Below, piece by piece: positions 52,372 to 60,438 of a stretch of DNA of 64,000 nucleotides. Within the stretch, counting starts at the first letter, position 1; each line of letters opens with the position of its first letter. The stretch is from Gaiellasilicea sp963811885 (GTDB lineage: Bacteria > Actinomycetota > Thermoleophilia > Gaiellales > Gaiellaceae). Under the pieces are notes generated by a model. That model saw nothing but the letters and a program-made list of their open reading frames with translations, searched no databases and was not told the origin of the DNA. Location: positions 496,001-560,000 of the forward strand of contig CAWETB010000015.1 of assembly GCA_963811885.1 (NCBI GenBank), read 5' to 3'. A program made the translations under genes and the position numbers.

Positions 52372-53535
52372 TCACGGCTTGAGAGCGCTCCTCGAGCGCG
52401 CGGCCAACAGGCGGACCGGCGCCAGCTGGTCGAAGTAGAGTCGGCGCAGTCGCTCCGAGCGCTTGAGACGCATGCGCAGCCGGATGAGACCGAGCTCTGC
52501 CTCGAGCAACGTCCGCCCGCGCACACCCGAGGCGAGACCCAGGGCCTGGTAAAGGGGCTCGAACCGATCGGCCAACTCGCGCTTGTAGCGCTCGGCACCT
52601 CCGAGGAACTCGACGCGGGTCAGTCCCTCCTCGGACGCGATCTGGATCGTGTCGAGCGTGTTGACGAGCCCGGGCGAGTAGCGCGAGAGAGCCGGGTCGA
52701 ACGCGAGTCGGTGGACGTACATGCAGCCCTCGAAGGAGAAGAAGTAGTGGAAGGCGATCGCGCGCCCGTCGAGCCTTAGCGTCACGATGCGCGGGACGTC
52801 CAGCTCGGCCAGCCTGCGAATCACCGCCCGGTGGAACCGCATGCCCGTCGGCGTGACGAAGCCTGAGCCGTCCGGCCTCCCCGCCCAACGGAGCGCGTGG
52901 AGGCGGAAGGCCTCCTCCAGCGCCGGTTCGAGCTCGGCGCGCGTTCGGGCGACCGACACCTCGAGTCGCCCCAGAGCCGCGAGCTGACGTCGCCTCCGCC
53001 TGTGCAGGCTGCGCGTCTTCGCCGATGTCTTCTGTTCGTAGACAGTCGTCCAGTCCGGGAGGAGATCGAGCACGGGAGCCTCGATCCGGACGATCACGTC
53101 GAAACGGTCCGGCCCGAGCGCGTCGACGATCCGACTCCCGATCGGAATGCCGTACAGGTCGACGAGGCCGTGAGCCGAGGTGGCCAGCCGCGCGGCCAGC
53201 AGTCCTGCCACCGAGTCGTCGGCACCCGGCGCGAGGAGCAGGTCTGCCAGCACGGACTGCCGGCCGCCCATGAATCGCACGACGCGCACTCCTCGCTTGC
53301 TGCTTACGATCAGCGGAAGCGCGCCGACCAGCCGCCCGTCTTGCCGTACCACGTGCACTGCGAGCGCTCCGGATTCGCCGTAGTGGCTCCACCACTCGCT
53401 GAGCCAGGCGTGGAGCAGGAACGGGCTGGCGCGCGGCATCCCCCGGACGAGGTCGTCCCATTCCTCTGCGAGCTCCTCGAAGGCTGCGGCGCTCGACACC
53501 GTCTCGACGACGGGAACGCGGCTGATCACGCTCAC
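52372..53535 (-). CDS. GNAT/FemAB-like acyltransferase (CelD/BioF2-like)
   Basis: A 387-residue protein of two GNAT-like halves. The C-terminal half has the acetyl-CoA-type core RIVTLRLDGRAIAFHYFFSF, YSPGLVNTLDTIQIASEEGL and VEFLGGAERYKRELADR, as in PF13480-type proteins encoded in cellulose and exopolysaccharide clusters. The N-terminal part (FEELAEEWDDLVRGMPRASP, HAWLSEWWSHYGE) is the usual partner domain. It probably acylates a sugar or the polymer from an acyl-CoA. The GTG overlaps the stop of the priming transferase gene (GTGA), so the two are coupled. Confidence 0.8.
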   Translation of the reverse strand: MSVISRVPVVETVSSAAAFEELAEEWDDLVRGMPRASPFLLHAWLSEWWSHYGESGALAVHVVRQDGRLVGALPLIVSSKRGVRVVRFMGGRQSVLADLLLAPGADDSVAGLLAARLATSAHGLVDLYGIPIGSRIVDALGPDRFDVIVRIEAPVLDLLPDWTTVYEQKTSAKTRSLHRRRRRQLAALGRLEVSVARTRAELEPALEEAFRLHALRWAGRPDGSGFVTPTGMRFHRAVIRRLAELDVPRIVTLRLDGRAIAFHYFFSFEGCMYVHRLAFDPALSRYSPGLVNTLDTIQIASEEGLTRVEFLGGAERYKRELADRFEPLYQALGLASGVRGRTLLEAELGLIRLRMRLKRSERLRRLYFDQLAPVRLLAARSRSALKP

Positions 53536-56180
53536 GGCGGCGTCCTTCCCGGCGCGGCGTCGGCGATGCGCCCGTGGACGACCGGCGAGGCCCCCGGCGC
53601 AATCCGCCGGTAGTCGTTGCCGTAGTAGGAGTTCCCGATCCCGTGGTAGTCGCCGATGGCCGCCCAGCGTTGATTCGCGAAGATGCTGCTGCGCACCGTC
53701 GTCCGGGTCGTGCCCGCGTCGAGGTAGACGCCCGCGAGCCGGCTCTCGAAGCGGCTGTCCTCGATCACGTTGTCCACGCTGGCGGGCTCGCCGTTCCAGG
53801 CCGGGTCGGCCCATTCGGCAACGACCCCCGTTTTCACGCTCTGCCTGACGCGAACCCGCCGGAAGACGCTGTCACGCGTGAAGTGTTCGATGTAGACGCC
53901 AGTCGGTGCTCGGGCGACATCGATGTCCTCGAACGTGGACTTGCGGGTAGCGGTGCCCGTCCAGAGCCCCGTCCACGCGCAGTCCGCCGCCCGTACTCGC
54001 CGGACCGTGCCGCTGTTCCCAATCCACACGCACGCCTCCGCCCTACCCTCCGACGAGCCCCTGACGCGCCGCGAGACATGGGCGACGTCGAGGTCGGAGA
54101 TCCAGAACCTTCGAGATGCGCTGGGGCTCAGATCGTTGGCGTCCACGACGATGCCGTAGTTCGAGAACCCCCGCGCGACGAGGCGCCGCAGGATCAGGCC
54201 GGAGGGTTGGCGAGCCACGATTGCGGCCGAAACGACACCGTTACCCCTCAGCGTCGAGTCGAGCACAGCGGAGTTTCGTCCGGTGCCCCAAACCTCGATG
54301 ATCGCTCCATCCACGGTCCTGGAGCGAGTCTTGACGTCGAACACGATTCCGCGGACGAGACCGCCTCCCCGTCCTTCGTTCCCGCCGAGGCTCAGGCCCG
54401 CCTCGAGGACAACCGTGCCGAGCCTCGCTGCGTAGAGGCGATGGCCGTGGGGGTTCAGGAAGGGTCGCGGGCTGCGGTACGTGCCGGGCGCGAGGACGAT
54501 CCGCCGCGCGTGGCGCCGAGCGAGTGCCGCTCGGAGCTCGGCCGAGGTCGAGACCCGCATCGCCCCCTCCGGCACGCGATATGTGGACGGCGGCAGCGGC
54601 GGTGTCACGTGTAGCGGTGGCACGGGCGGCTGCGCCCGCGGGAGCGTCGACTCCGCTTCGGTGACCGGCGCCGGCCCGGCTGATCCGTTCGCCCCGAGCC
54701 CGGTGAGACAGAGTGCGAGAGCAGCGCCGACGCTCGGAGTCACCAGGGTCCGGCGCTTGCCGCGTCCGGCCCGTGGCGCTCCCGGCGGTTCGATCCGATG
54801 CTCGCGCGGCCCCAGCCCGAGGACGACGAAGAACGTCTTGGCGCACACGGCAAGGTCGATGACCAGGTTCCGGTGGCGCAGGTACCAGAGATCGTACGAC
54901 AGCTTGACGGCCGTGCTGTCGCAGTCGGCGGCGTATCCGGAGCGCACTTGCGCCCAGCCGGTCATGCCCGGCTTGACGAGCAGCCGCCTGCCCCAGGAGG
55001 GAACGACACCCTCGAGCAGTTCGATGAACTCCGGCCGTTCCGGGCGCGGCCCGACGATCGACATGTCTCCCCGAAGAACGTTCAGCAACTGCGGAAGCTC
55101 GTCCAGGTGCGTGCGCCGCAACAGCCGGCCGACGCGTGTGGCGCGAGGATCGCCGGCACTGGCCCAGACCGGCCCGCCCACGCCTTCCGCGTCGGCGCGC
55201 ATCGTCCGAAACTTGTAGATCCTGAACAACCGCCCGCGCTCGCCGATCCGCGTCTGCCGGAAAATGATCGGCCCCGCCGTTGTCGCAACGAGCAACGCAA
55301 TGACGAGCAGCACCGGCGCGAGGACGACCAGCGCGAACGAGGCGAGCGCGACGTCGAATGTGCGCTTCGACCAGCGGGCGGAGACCCGCTGACGAAGATG
55401 GATCAGGCTCATGAACCACGAGGGCGTCAGGTACGGAACGGGTACACGGCCGAACGCCCATTCGTAGAAGCTCAAGAGCCCGACCACCCGGAAGCGGCGG
55501 CGCGGGATCTCGAGCAGGCGCTCGACGGCGGCGTCGCACTCGGGGCTGTCCGCGAGCACGATCAGTTCCGGGTGAACGGTCTCCACGATGGTCGGCAGGT
55601 CCACCAACGCTCCCATCAGCGGGACTCGCTCCGAGCTCGGCACAGATGCGTTCCCGACGGTGCCCACGACGTCGAAGGGCACGCGAGTCCTCCGTACTTC
55701 CTCGACGAGCGCGTCGGCGATCCCAGGCGAGCCGACCACGAGCACGCGCCACTGAGTCATACCCGCCCGGCGCACCAGCCACTCCCAGACGGAGACCAGG
55801 CCGAAAATCGCGGCCGCGGTCGCGAGCAGCCTCGGGACGGTCAGTCCCAGCCCAGGGACCCATTCGTTCAGCGCCGAGGCGAGAACGAGGCCCGTGACTG
55901 TGCCGATCGCCACGGTGATGGTCGAGTCGACGGTGTAGTGCCCGGCAGCGAAAGCGCTGCGAAAGGCGAGGATCCAGGCCGCGGCCAGAAGCGAAACGGT
56001 CAGCAGGCCATTCGGAGTGCGATCGTCCAGGTAGCCGGCGTAGACGGCGAGCCAGACGAGGAATATGCGGCCACTCTCCGCGAACGCCCTCCCGACTGCG
56101 CTGTCGTACGACCGCCCCAGAGCATCCGACGAGGGACCCGCATGGTCTGCCGGGAGGCGCGCGGACAGGGAGGCGGTCAC
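53532..56180 (-). CDS. polyprenyl glycosylphosphotransferase joined to a right-handed beta-helix domain
   Basis: An 882-residue open frame. Residues ~30-140 hold four membrane helices and ~140-235 a CoA-binding-like domain (WRVLVVGSPGIADALVEEVR). From ~268 to 455 is the priming sugar transferase: KRTFDVALASFALVVL, IIFRQTRIGERGRLFRIYKF, RRTHLDELPQLLNVLRGDMS, IVGPRPERPEF, LLVKPGMTGWAQVRSGY. It links a sugar-1-phosphate to undecaprenyl phosphate. At ~480-500 comes a hydrophobic segment (VGAALALCLTGLGANGSAG), then a Pro-rich linker, and from ~530 to 880 a parallel beta-helix (GTVVLEAGLSLGGNEGRGGG, NSAVLDSTLRGNGVVSAAIV, WTGLWTGTATRKSTFEDIDV). An in-frame GTGA at 54743 could be the start of a separate secreted protein if an upstream indel is missed. 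Confidence 0.8.
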   Translation of the reverse strand: MTASLSARLPADHAGPSSDALGRSYDSAVGRAFAESGRIFLVWLAVYAGYLDDRTPNGLLTVSLLAAAWILAFRSAFAAGHYTVDSTITVAIGTVTGLVLASALNEWVPGLGLTVPRLLATAAAIFGLVSVWEWLVRRAGMTQWRVLVVGSPGIADALVEEVRRTRVPFDVVGTVGNASVPSSERVPLMGALVDLPTIVETVHPELIVLADSPECDAAVERLLEIPRRRFRVVGLLSFYEWAFGRVPVPYLTPSWFMSLIHLRQRVSARWSKRTFDVALASFALVVLAPVLLVIALLVATTAGPIIFRQTRIGERGRLFRIYKFRTMRADAEGVGGPVWASAGDPRATRVGRLLRRTHLDELPQLLNVLRGDMSIVGPRPERPEFIELLEGVVPSWGRRLLVKPGMTGWAQVRSGYAADCDSTAVKLSYDLWYLRHRNLVIDLAVCAKTFFVVLGLGPREHRIEPPGAPRAGRGKRRTLVTPSVGAALALCLTGLGANGSAGPAPVTEAESTLPRAQPPVPPLHVTPPLPPSTYRVPEGAMRVSTSAELRAALARRHARRIVLAPGTYRSPRPFLNPHGHRLYAARLGTVVLEAGLSLGGNEGRGGGLVRGIVFDVKTRSRTVDGAIIEVWGTGRNSAVLDSTLRGNGVVSAAIVARQPSGLILRRLVARGFSNYGIVVDANDLSPSASRRFWISDLDVAHVSRRVRGSSEGRAEACVWIGNSGTVRRVRAADCAWTGLWTGTATRKSTFEDIDVARAPTGVYIEHFTRDSVFRRVRVRQSVKTGVVAEWADPAWNGEPASVDNVIEDSRFESRLAGVYLDAGTTRTTVRSSIFANQRWAAIGDYHGIGNSYYGNDYRRIAPGASPVVHGRIADAAPGRTPP

Positions 56181-56196
56181 GGCCCGGTCCGCCTGC

Positions 56197-57042
56197 TCAC
56201 GCCCTCCTCCGCCTCCTGGTCGTGGAGGAGAACCAGCCCGCCAGACACACCAGGTAGAGGAGAGCCACCAGCAGTCCCAGTTGGAGGAGCAAGCGGTTGT
56301 CCCTCATGTGCTCCACCGGCAGGGCCGCCGCGCGGACCGGCGATCCGGCGGCGAGAGCGGGCCGAGGCGTCGTGGGACGCGGCAGTTGACGAATGACATC
56401 GGATAGCTTCACGACGGCGGCCCGCGTTTCTTTCTTCCGCTGCGCGATCGCGGGTCGTGGGATCTCCGCTCTCGCCACCATGAGCTTCGGGTGAGCGACG
56501 TGCCGCGTAGCCCTCGTCTGAACATGCACCGCGCTGGCCGCCGCTGTATGAACCGGTCGAGGTCGCTCCGGTGCTGCCGCTCGAGGCGCCGGGGCCTTCG
56601 TCTCGGATGTGTCGGCCGCATCGACGTCCCTCTCTCCACCGGTGCAGCAGCCGGTTGAAGCGTCGCTCGGTGTGGTCTGCTGCGGCTTCGACCCGGCCAC
56701 GTCGATGCTCGGCGAGGTGCCTGCACTCGAGACCGACACCGAGACCTCCACGCTCTCGGTCGACACCGAGACGTCGACGGCCCCGGTTTGAACGTTCACC
56801 GAGATGCCCGGGATGCTGACGTCCACCTGAACAGCGATGGTCGGCATCGTCGGCATCGCCGGCGGCTGCGGAGCATCCTCCGCCCCGGCCGTCGCGACGT
56901 GTGTCGCGAGCACAAGAACGGAGGCGGCCACCAACGTGCCGATCCATCGACTTGCAGCCGAGCTCGCAGAACTACGAGCTGACGGCCTGCAGGTACTGCC
57001 GATCGACGCGCCGCCGCAGCAACGATTTACCGACACCGCCAC
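56197..57042 (-). CDS. surface-anchored protein with signal segment and C-terminal membrane helix
   Basis: Up to 281 residues. A signal-like hydrophobic run (WIGTLVAASVLVLATHVATA) is preceded by a basic, Cys-containing leader; the exact start (GTG 57042 or an internal TTG/GTG) is unsure. The exported part begins with alternating beta sequence (IAVQVDVSIPGISVNVQTGA, VDVSVSTESVEVSVSVSSAG), then a Pro/Ala-rich low-complexity stretch with a CC pair (STGCCTGG). The end is a transmembrane helix (LLLQLGLLVALLYLVCLAGW) and an Arg-rich cytosolic tail (TTRRRRRA). This resembles sortase-independent wall-spanning proteins. It is the first gene of the leftward unit that includes the priming transferase. 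The function is unknown. Confidence 0.65.
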   Translation of the reverse strand: MAVSVNRCCGGASIGSTCRPSARSSASSAASRWIGTLVAASVLVLATHVATAGAEDAPQPPAMPTMPTIAVQVDVSIPGISVNVQTGAVDVSVSTESVEVSVSVSSAGTSPSIDVAGSKPQQTTPSDASTGCCTGGERDVDAADTSETKAPAPRAAAPERPRPVHTAAASAVHVQTRATRHVAHPKLMVARAEIPRPAIAQRKKETRAAVVKLSDVIRQLPRPTTPRPALAAGSPVRAAALPVEHMRDNRLLLQLGLLVALLYLVCLAGWFSSTTRRRRRA

Positions 57043-57210
57043 GGGCTCCGCCCTCGTTGCTTGTGTCGAACGTTGCAGAGTGAGGACGGGAAGTCAATGC
57101 GATTCCGAAAAACCTACCCACCCTCCGGACCGGTGCTGGGCCGGGATGCTTCCGGACGGGGCGAGCCGCAGATCGGCGGCCCGCTGCAGCTCGCCCTGTT
57201 GCCAATTGTC

Positions 57211-58113
57211 TCACGGTTCAGCGCTCTTGTGAGCGATCAGCTGATCGAGAATCGCATCAGCCACTTCTCCCGCCGGCCGTTCCGCGTCGACCATGACGAT
57301 GCCCGGGATCCGGCGCATCCACTTGCGCTGGTAGGCGGCGAAGCGGAGCGTGGCGCGCTCGAGCTCTGCGATCGCCTCCTCGCGCGGCAGCGTCCGCACG
57401 GCGTCCAGGCCGAGCACCTGCGGCGCCACGTCGCCCGCGGCGCGCACTTCGTCCTCGACCCCCTGCTCGAACATCGTGCGAGCGCGTGCGCCGATGCGAG
57501 CGGCCAGCGTCTCGCGCGACACGTCCAGGCCGACGACGGCGGCCGGCAGCCGCAGCTCGGCGGTCCAGAGGCGTGGCTGCTCCGGTACGAGCGTGCCGCC
57601 CGCCTGCCAGAGCTCGAGCGCCCGAACGACGCGCTTGCGATCGTTCGCGTGCACACGCGCGGCCGCACGCGGGTCGCGCCGCTCCAGGATCGCGTGTGCC
57701 GTCTCGGCGCCACGGCGGTCGTAGAGACGCTCCCAGCGCGCCCTGGCGCCCGCCGGGACGTCGGCCGGCAACTGGACGTCGGTGAGCGCCGCCTGGAACC
57801 AGAGCCCGGAGCCGCCGACGACGATCGGCGTCCGCCCCGACGCGGCAATCTCGTCGATCGCCGCGTGCGCGAGTGCCTGGTACTCGCCGACTGTCCCCTG
57901 GCGGTCGAGCGGCCAGATCCCGACGAGCCGTGCGCCGGCGTCCTGGTTCGTCAGGATCGGCAGGCCGCGGTAGACCTGCATCGAGTCGGCGGAGACGAGC
58001 TCCGCCGGGATCCGCTCCGCGATCGCCTCGGCGACCGCCGTCTTGCCGGACGCCGTCGGCCCGAAGATGCCGAGAACGCTAGGAGGGGTCGGCTGCGACT
58101 GTCTTCCAGCCAA
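57211..58113 (-). CDS. miaA: tRNA dimethylallyltransferase
   Basis: A 300-residue enzyme. P-loop GIFGPTASGKTAVAEAIAER (residues 15-34), ELVSADSMQVYRGLPILTNQ and PIVVGGSGLWFQAALTDV are MiaA blocks, with HANDRKRVVRALELWQAGG and RFAAYQRKWMRRIPG towards the C-terminus. It adds a dimethylallyl group to A37 of tRNAs reading UNN codons, the substrate step before MiaB in this same locus. The TTG at 58113 is used because the family N-terminus starts just inside it. In other actinobacteria dapF follows directly; here the exopolysaccharide genes come next. Confidence 0.92.
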   Translation of the reverse strand: MAGRQSQPTPPSVLGIFGPTASGKTAVAEAIAERIPAELVSADSMQVYRGLPILTNQDAGARLVGIWPLDRQGTVGEYQALAHAAIDEIAASGRTPIVVGGSGLWFQAALTDVQLPADVPAGARARWERLYDRRGAETAHAILERRDPRAAARVHANDRKRVVRALELWQAGGTLVPEQPRLWTAELRLPAAVVGLDVSRETLAARIGARARTMFEQGVEDEVRAAGDVAPQVLGLDAVRTLPREEAIAELERATLRFAAYQRKWMRRIPGIVMVDAERPAGEVADAILDQLIAHKSAEP

Positions 58114-58128
58114 CCGAGTCGCCCTCGT

Positions 58129-59103
58129 TCACGACCGGCCGGTCTCTCGTCCGGGTTGGCGGCGCGATGCTCCCGGAACCAGGCGACGGCACGCGGGATG
58201 CCGTCGTCGAGCGGCACCTGAGGCGTCCACCCGAGCAGATCGTGCGCCTTGCGGATGTCGGCCACGTAGCGCGTCACCTCGCCGAGCAGCGACGGCGCGA
58301 TCGTCATCCTTCGGCTCGACGTCGAGCTCGGCCGCGATCAGCTCGGCCGCGCGGACGAGCGTGTTGCCCTCTCCGAACGCCAGGTTGATCGTCTCGTTCG
58401 TGACGCGGCCGTCGACGAGCGCCTCGATCCCGCGTGAGATCCCGTCGACGCAGTCGTCGACGTAGGTGAAGTCGAGCACCTTGTCGGCGCCGCCGAACAC
58501 CGTGATCGGCTCGTCGCGCGACATCGAGTGGATGAAGAGCGGCAGCACGCGCGACATCCGGTGCAGGTCGTTGTCGTAGCGCCCGTAGACGTTCGAGAAG
58601 CGGAAGGCGACGTACTTGAGGCCGTAGCAGCGCGCGTAGGCGTAGATGAACGCCTCGCTCGCGATCTTCGAGGCGGAGTACGGGCTCTCCGTGAAGGCGA
58701 AGTCGGCCGTCTCCTCCCCGTAGCCCTCGAAGCGGTGGACGTCGCCGTACACCTCGCGCGTCGAGGAGAAGACGAGCGGCAGCCGGCGCTGCCGGCAGTA
58801 CTCGAGCACGTTGAAGGTCATCATCGTGTTCTCGAGCGCGCGATGCGGGTGCGCGACGAGCTGGTGCACCTTCGCGTGCGCCGCCAGGTGCACGACGACG
58901 TCGGTCTCGGGATACGGGACGCCGCCGATCCCGTCCGGGAAGGCCGGATACTGGCCGGAGAGGTCCTGGATCAGGTAGCGGAACTCGTCGGTCCAGGTGT
59001 TGACGCGCTGGTCGACTCCGAAGACCTCGTGGCCGTCGGCGAGGAGCCGCAGCGCCAGGTTGGTGCCGATCTGCCCCGACGAGCCCGTGAGCAGGACTTT
59101 CAC
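58129..59103 (-). CDS. NAD-dependent epimerase/dehydratase (sugar nucleotide), frameshifted near its end
   Basis: An extended SDR enzyme of about 320 residues: KVLLTGSSGQIGTNLALRLL (NAD loop), VVVHLAAHAKVHQLVAHPHR, FSSTREVYGDV, ESPYSASKIASEAFIYAYAR (catalytic YxxxK) and FRFSNVYGRYDND. Near 58305 the frame shifts by one to PSLLGEVTRYVADIRKAHDL and LGWTPQVPLDDGIPRAVAWF, the typical C-terminus, so the printed stop at 58129 is not reliable. It likely interconverts UDP- or GDP-sugars. GTG overlaps the miaB stop (GTGA). A sugar-nucleotide gene between miaB and miaA is unusual and may serve the nearby polysaccharide genes. Confidence 0.82.
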   Translation of the reverse strand: MKVLLTGSSGQIGTNLALRLLADGHEVFGVDQRVNTWTDEFRYLIQDLSGQYPAFPDGIGGVPYPETDVVVHLAAHAKVHQLVAHPHRALENTMMTFNVLEYCRQRRLPLVFSSTREVYGDVHRFEGYGEETADFAFTESPYSASKIASEAFIYAYARCYGLKYVAFRFSNVYGRYDNDLHRMSRVLPLFIHSMSRDEPITVFGGADKVLDFTYVDDCVDGISRGIEALVDGRVTNETINLAFGEGNTLVRAAELIAAELDVEPKDDDRAVAARRGDALRGRHPQGARSARVDASGAARRRHPACRRLVPGASRRQPGRETGRS

Positions 59104-60419
59104 GCGGCCACCGCCGTTCTCTGCGCGCCGCGCAGCGTCGTCGAGGTCGCGCTCTCGATCAGGACGTCGGCGAGCTCGCCCGGCTGGGCGCTGCCCGCGA
59201 AGTTGACGGTGAGGTTGCCGCGCGTGCGGCCACGGAGGAGCGTCGCGTCCGTCCGGCTCGCGCCCTCGACGAGCACCTCCTCGGTGCTCCCCACACGCGC
59301 CGCGTTCTTCTCCGCCGCGATCCGCTGGACGACGTCGACCAGCCGCTCGAGCCGCTCGTGCTTGACCTCCTCCGGCACCTGGTCTGCCATCTCGGCGGCC
59401 TCCGTGCCCTGCCGAGGCGAGTAGATGAACGTGAAGGCGCTGTCGTAGCGCACCTCCTCGACGACCGCGAGCGTCTCCCGGAAGTCCGCCTCCGTCTCGC
59501 CGGGGAAGCCGACGATGATGTCCGTGCCCAGCGCCAGGCCCGGGAGCGCGTCGCGGAGCTTGGCGACGAGCGTCAGATAGCGGTCGCGGTCGTACGTGCG
59601 GCGCATCGCCTTCAGGATCCTGCTCGAGCCCGACTGCAGCGGCAGGTGGATCTGCTCGCAGACGGCGTCGCACTCCGCCATCGCGGCGATCACCGGCTCA
59701 CGGAAGTCCTTGGGGTGCGGGCTCGTGAAGCGGATCCGCTCGATTCCGTCGACCGCGTCGCAGGCGCGCAGGAGCTCGCCGAACTCGGTCGTGATCTCGG
59801 GGCGCAGGTCGCGTCCCCACGAGTTGACGTTCTGGCCGAGCAGGGTGATCTCCTTGACGCCGTCGGCCGCGAGCTGCGTCACCTCCGCGACGATCTCACC
59901 GGGCCGGCGGCTCTGCTCGCGCCCGCGGACGGCGGGGACGATGCAGTACGCGCATTTGGAGTTGCAGCCCATCGAGACCTGCACCCAGGCGCTGAAGGAG
60001 CGCTCGCGGTGCATCGGCAGGTCGCCGGCGAAGTGCTCGTGCGTGCCGAAGCGGCCTCGCGGCGCCTGTCCGCCGGCGCCGATCCACTCGCCGAGGTGCG
60101 GGATCGAGCCGGGGCCGAACGCGACGTCGACCTGCGGGTAGCGCTCGAAGATCCGCTCCCGCTGCGCTTCCGCGTAGCAGCCGCCGACGGCGACCACGAG
60201 CTCGGGGTTCTGCCGCTTCCGCGCGCCGGCGTCGCCGAGGTAGGCGGCCAGCTTCGTGTCCGGCTTCTCGCGGATCGTGCAGGTGTTGAAGACGAGCACG
60301 TCGGCATCCTCCGGCGCGGTCGCCTCGCCGAGCCCGAGCGACTCGAGCATGCCCTTGATCCGCTCCGAGTCGTGAGCGTTCATCTGGCAGCCGAAGGTGG
60401 TGACGTGGTACCTGCGCAT
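59100..60419 (-). CDS. miaB: tRNA-2-methylthio-N6-dimethylallyladenosine synthase
   Basis: A 439-residue methylthiotransferase. The N-terminal cluster ligands are C11 (TFGCQMN), C47 (FNTCTIRE) and C81 (VGGCYAE); the radical-SAM cluster is C152, C156, C159 (MGCNSKCAYCIVP). LLGQNVNSWGRDL, FTSPHPKDF, HLPLQSGSSRILKAMRR and TDIIVGFPGETEADF are MiaB blocks, and a TRAM domain closes the protein (GSTEEVLVEGASRTDATLLR). It methylthiolates i6A37 made by MiaA. TACGAT lies 7 nt before its ATG, so it has its own promoter. Confidence 0.94.
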   Translation of the reverse strand: MRRYHVTTFGCQMNAHDSERIKGMLESLGLGEATAPEDADVLVFNTCTIREKPDTKLAAYLGDAGARKRQNPELVVAVGGCYAEAQRERIFERYPQVDVAFGPGSIPHLGEWIGAGGQAPRGRFGTHEHFAGDLPMHRERSFSAWVQVSMGCNSKCAYCIVPAVRGREQSRRPGEIVAEVTQLAADGVKEITLLGQNVNSWGRDLRPEITTEFGELLRACDAVDGIERIRFTSPHPKDFREPVIAAMAECDAVCEQIHLPLQSGSSRILKAMRRTYDRDRYLTLVAKLRDALPGLALGTDIIVGFPGETEADFRETLAVVEEVRYDSAFTFIYSPRQGTEAAEMADQVPEEVKHERLERLVDVVQRIAAEKNAARVGSTEEVLVEGASRTDATLLRGRTRGNLTVNFAGSAQPGELADVLIESATSTTLRGAQRTAVAA

Positions 60420-60426
60420 CGGCGGG

Positions 60427-60432
60427 ATCGTA
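60427..60432 (-). promoter_or_regulatory. -10 element TACGAT for miaB
   Basis: On the minus strand TACGAT is followed by 7 nt and the miaB ATG at 60419. It lies just after the rny stop. Confidence 0.45.
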
Positions 60433-60438
60433 CCCGTC

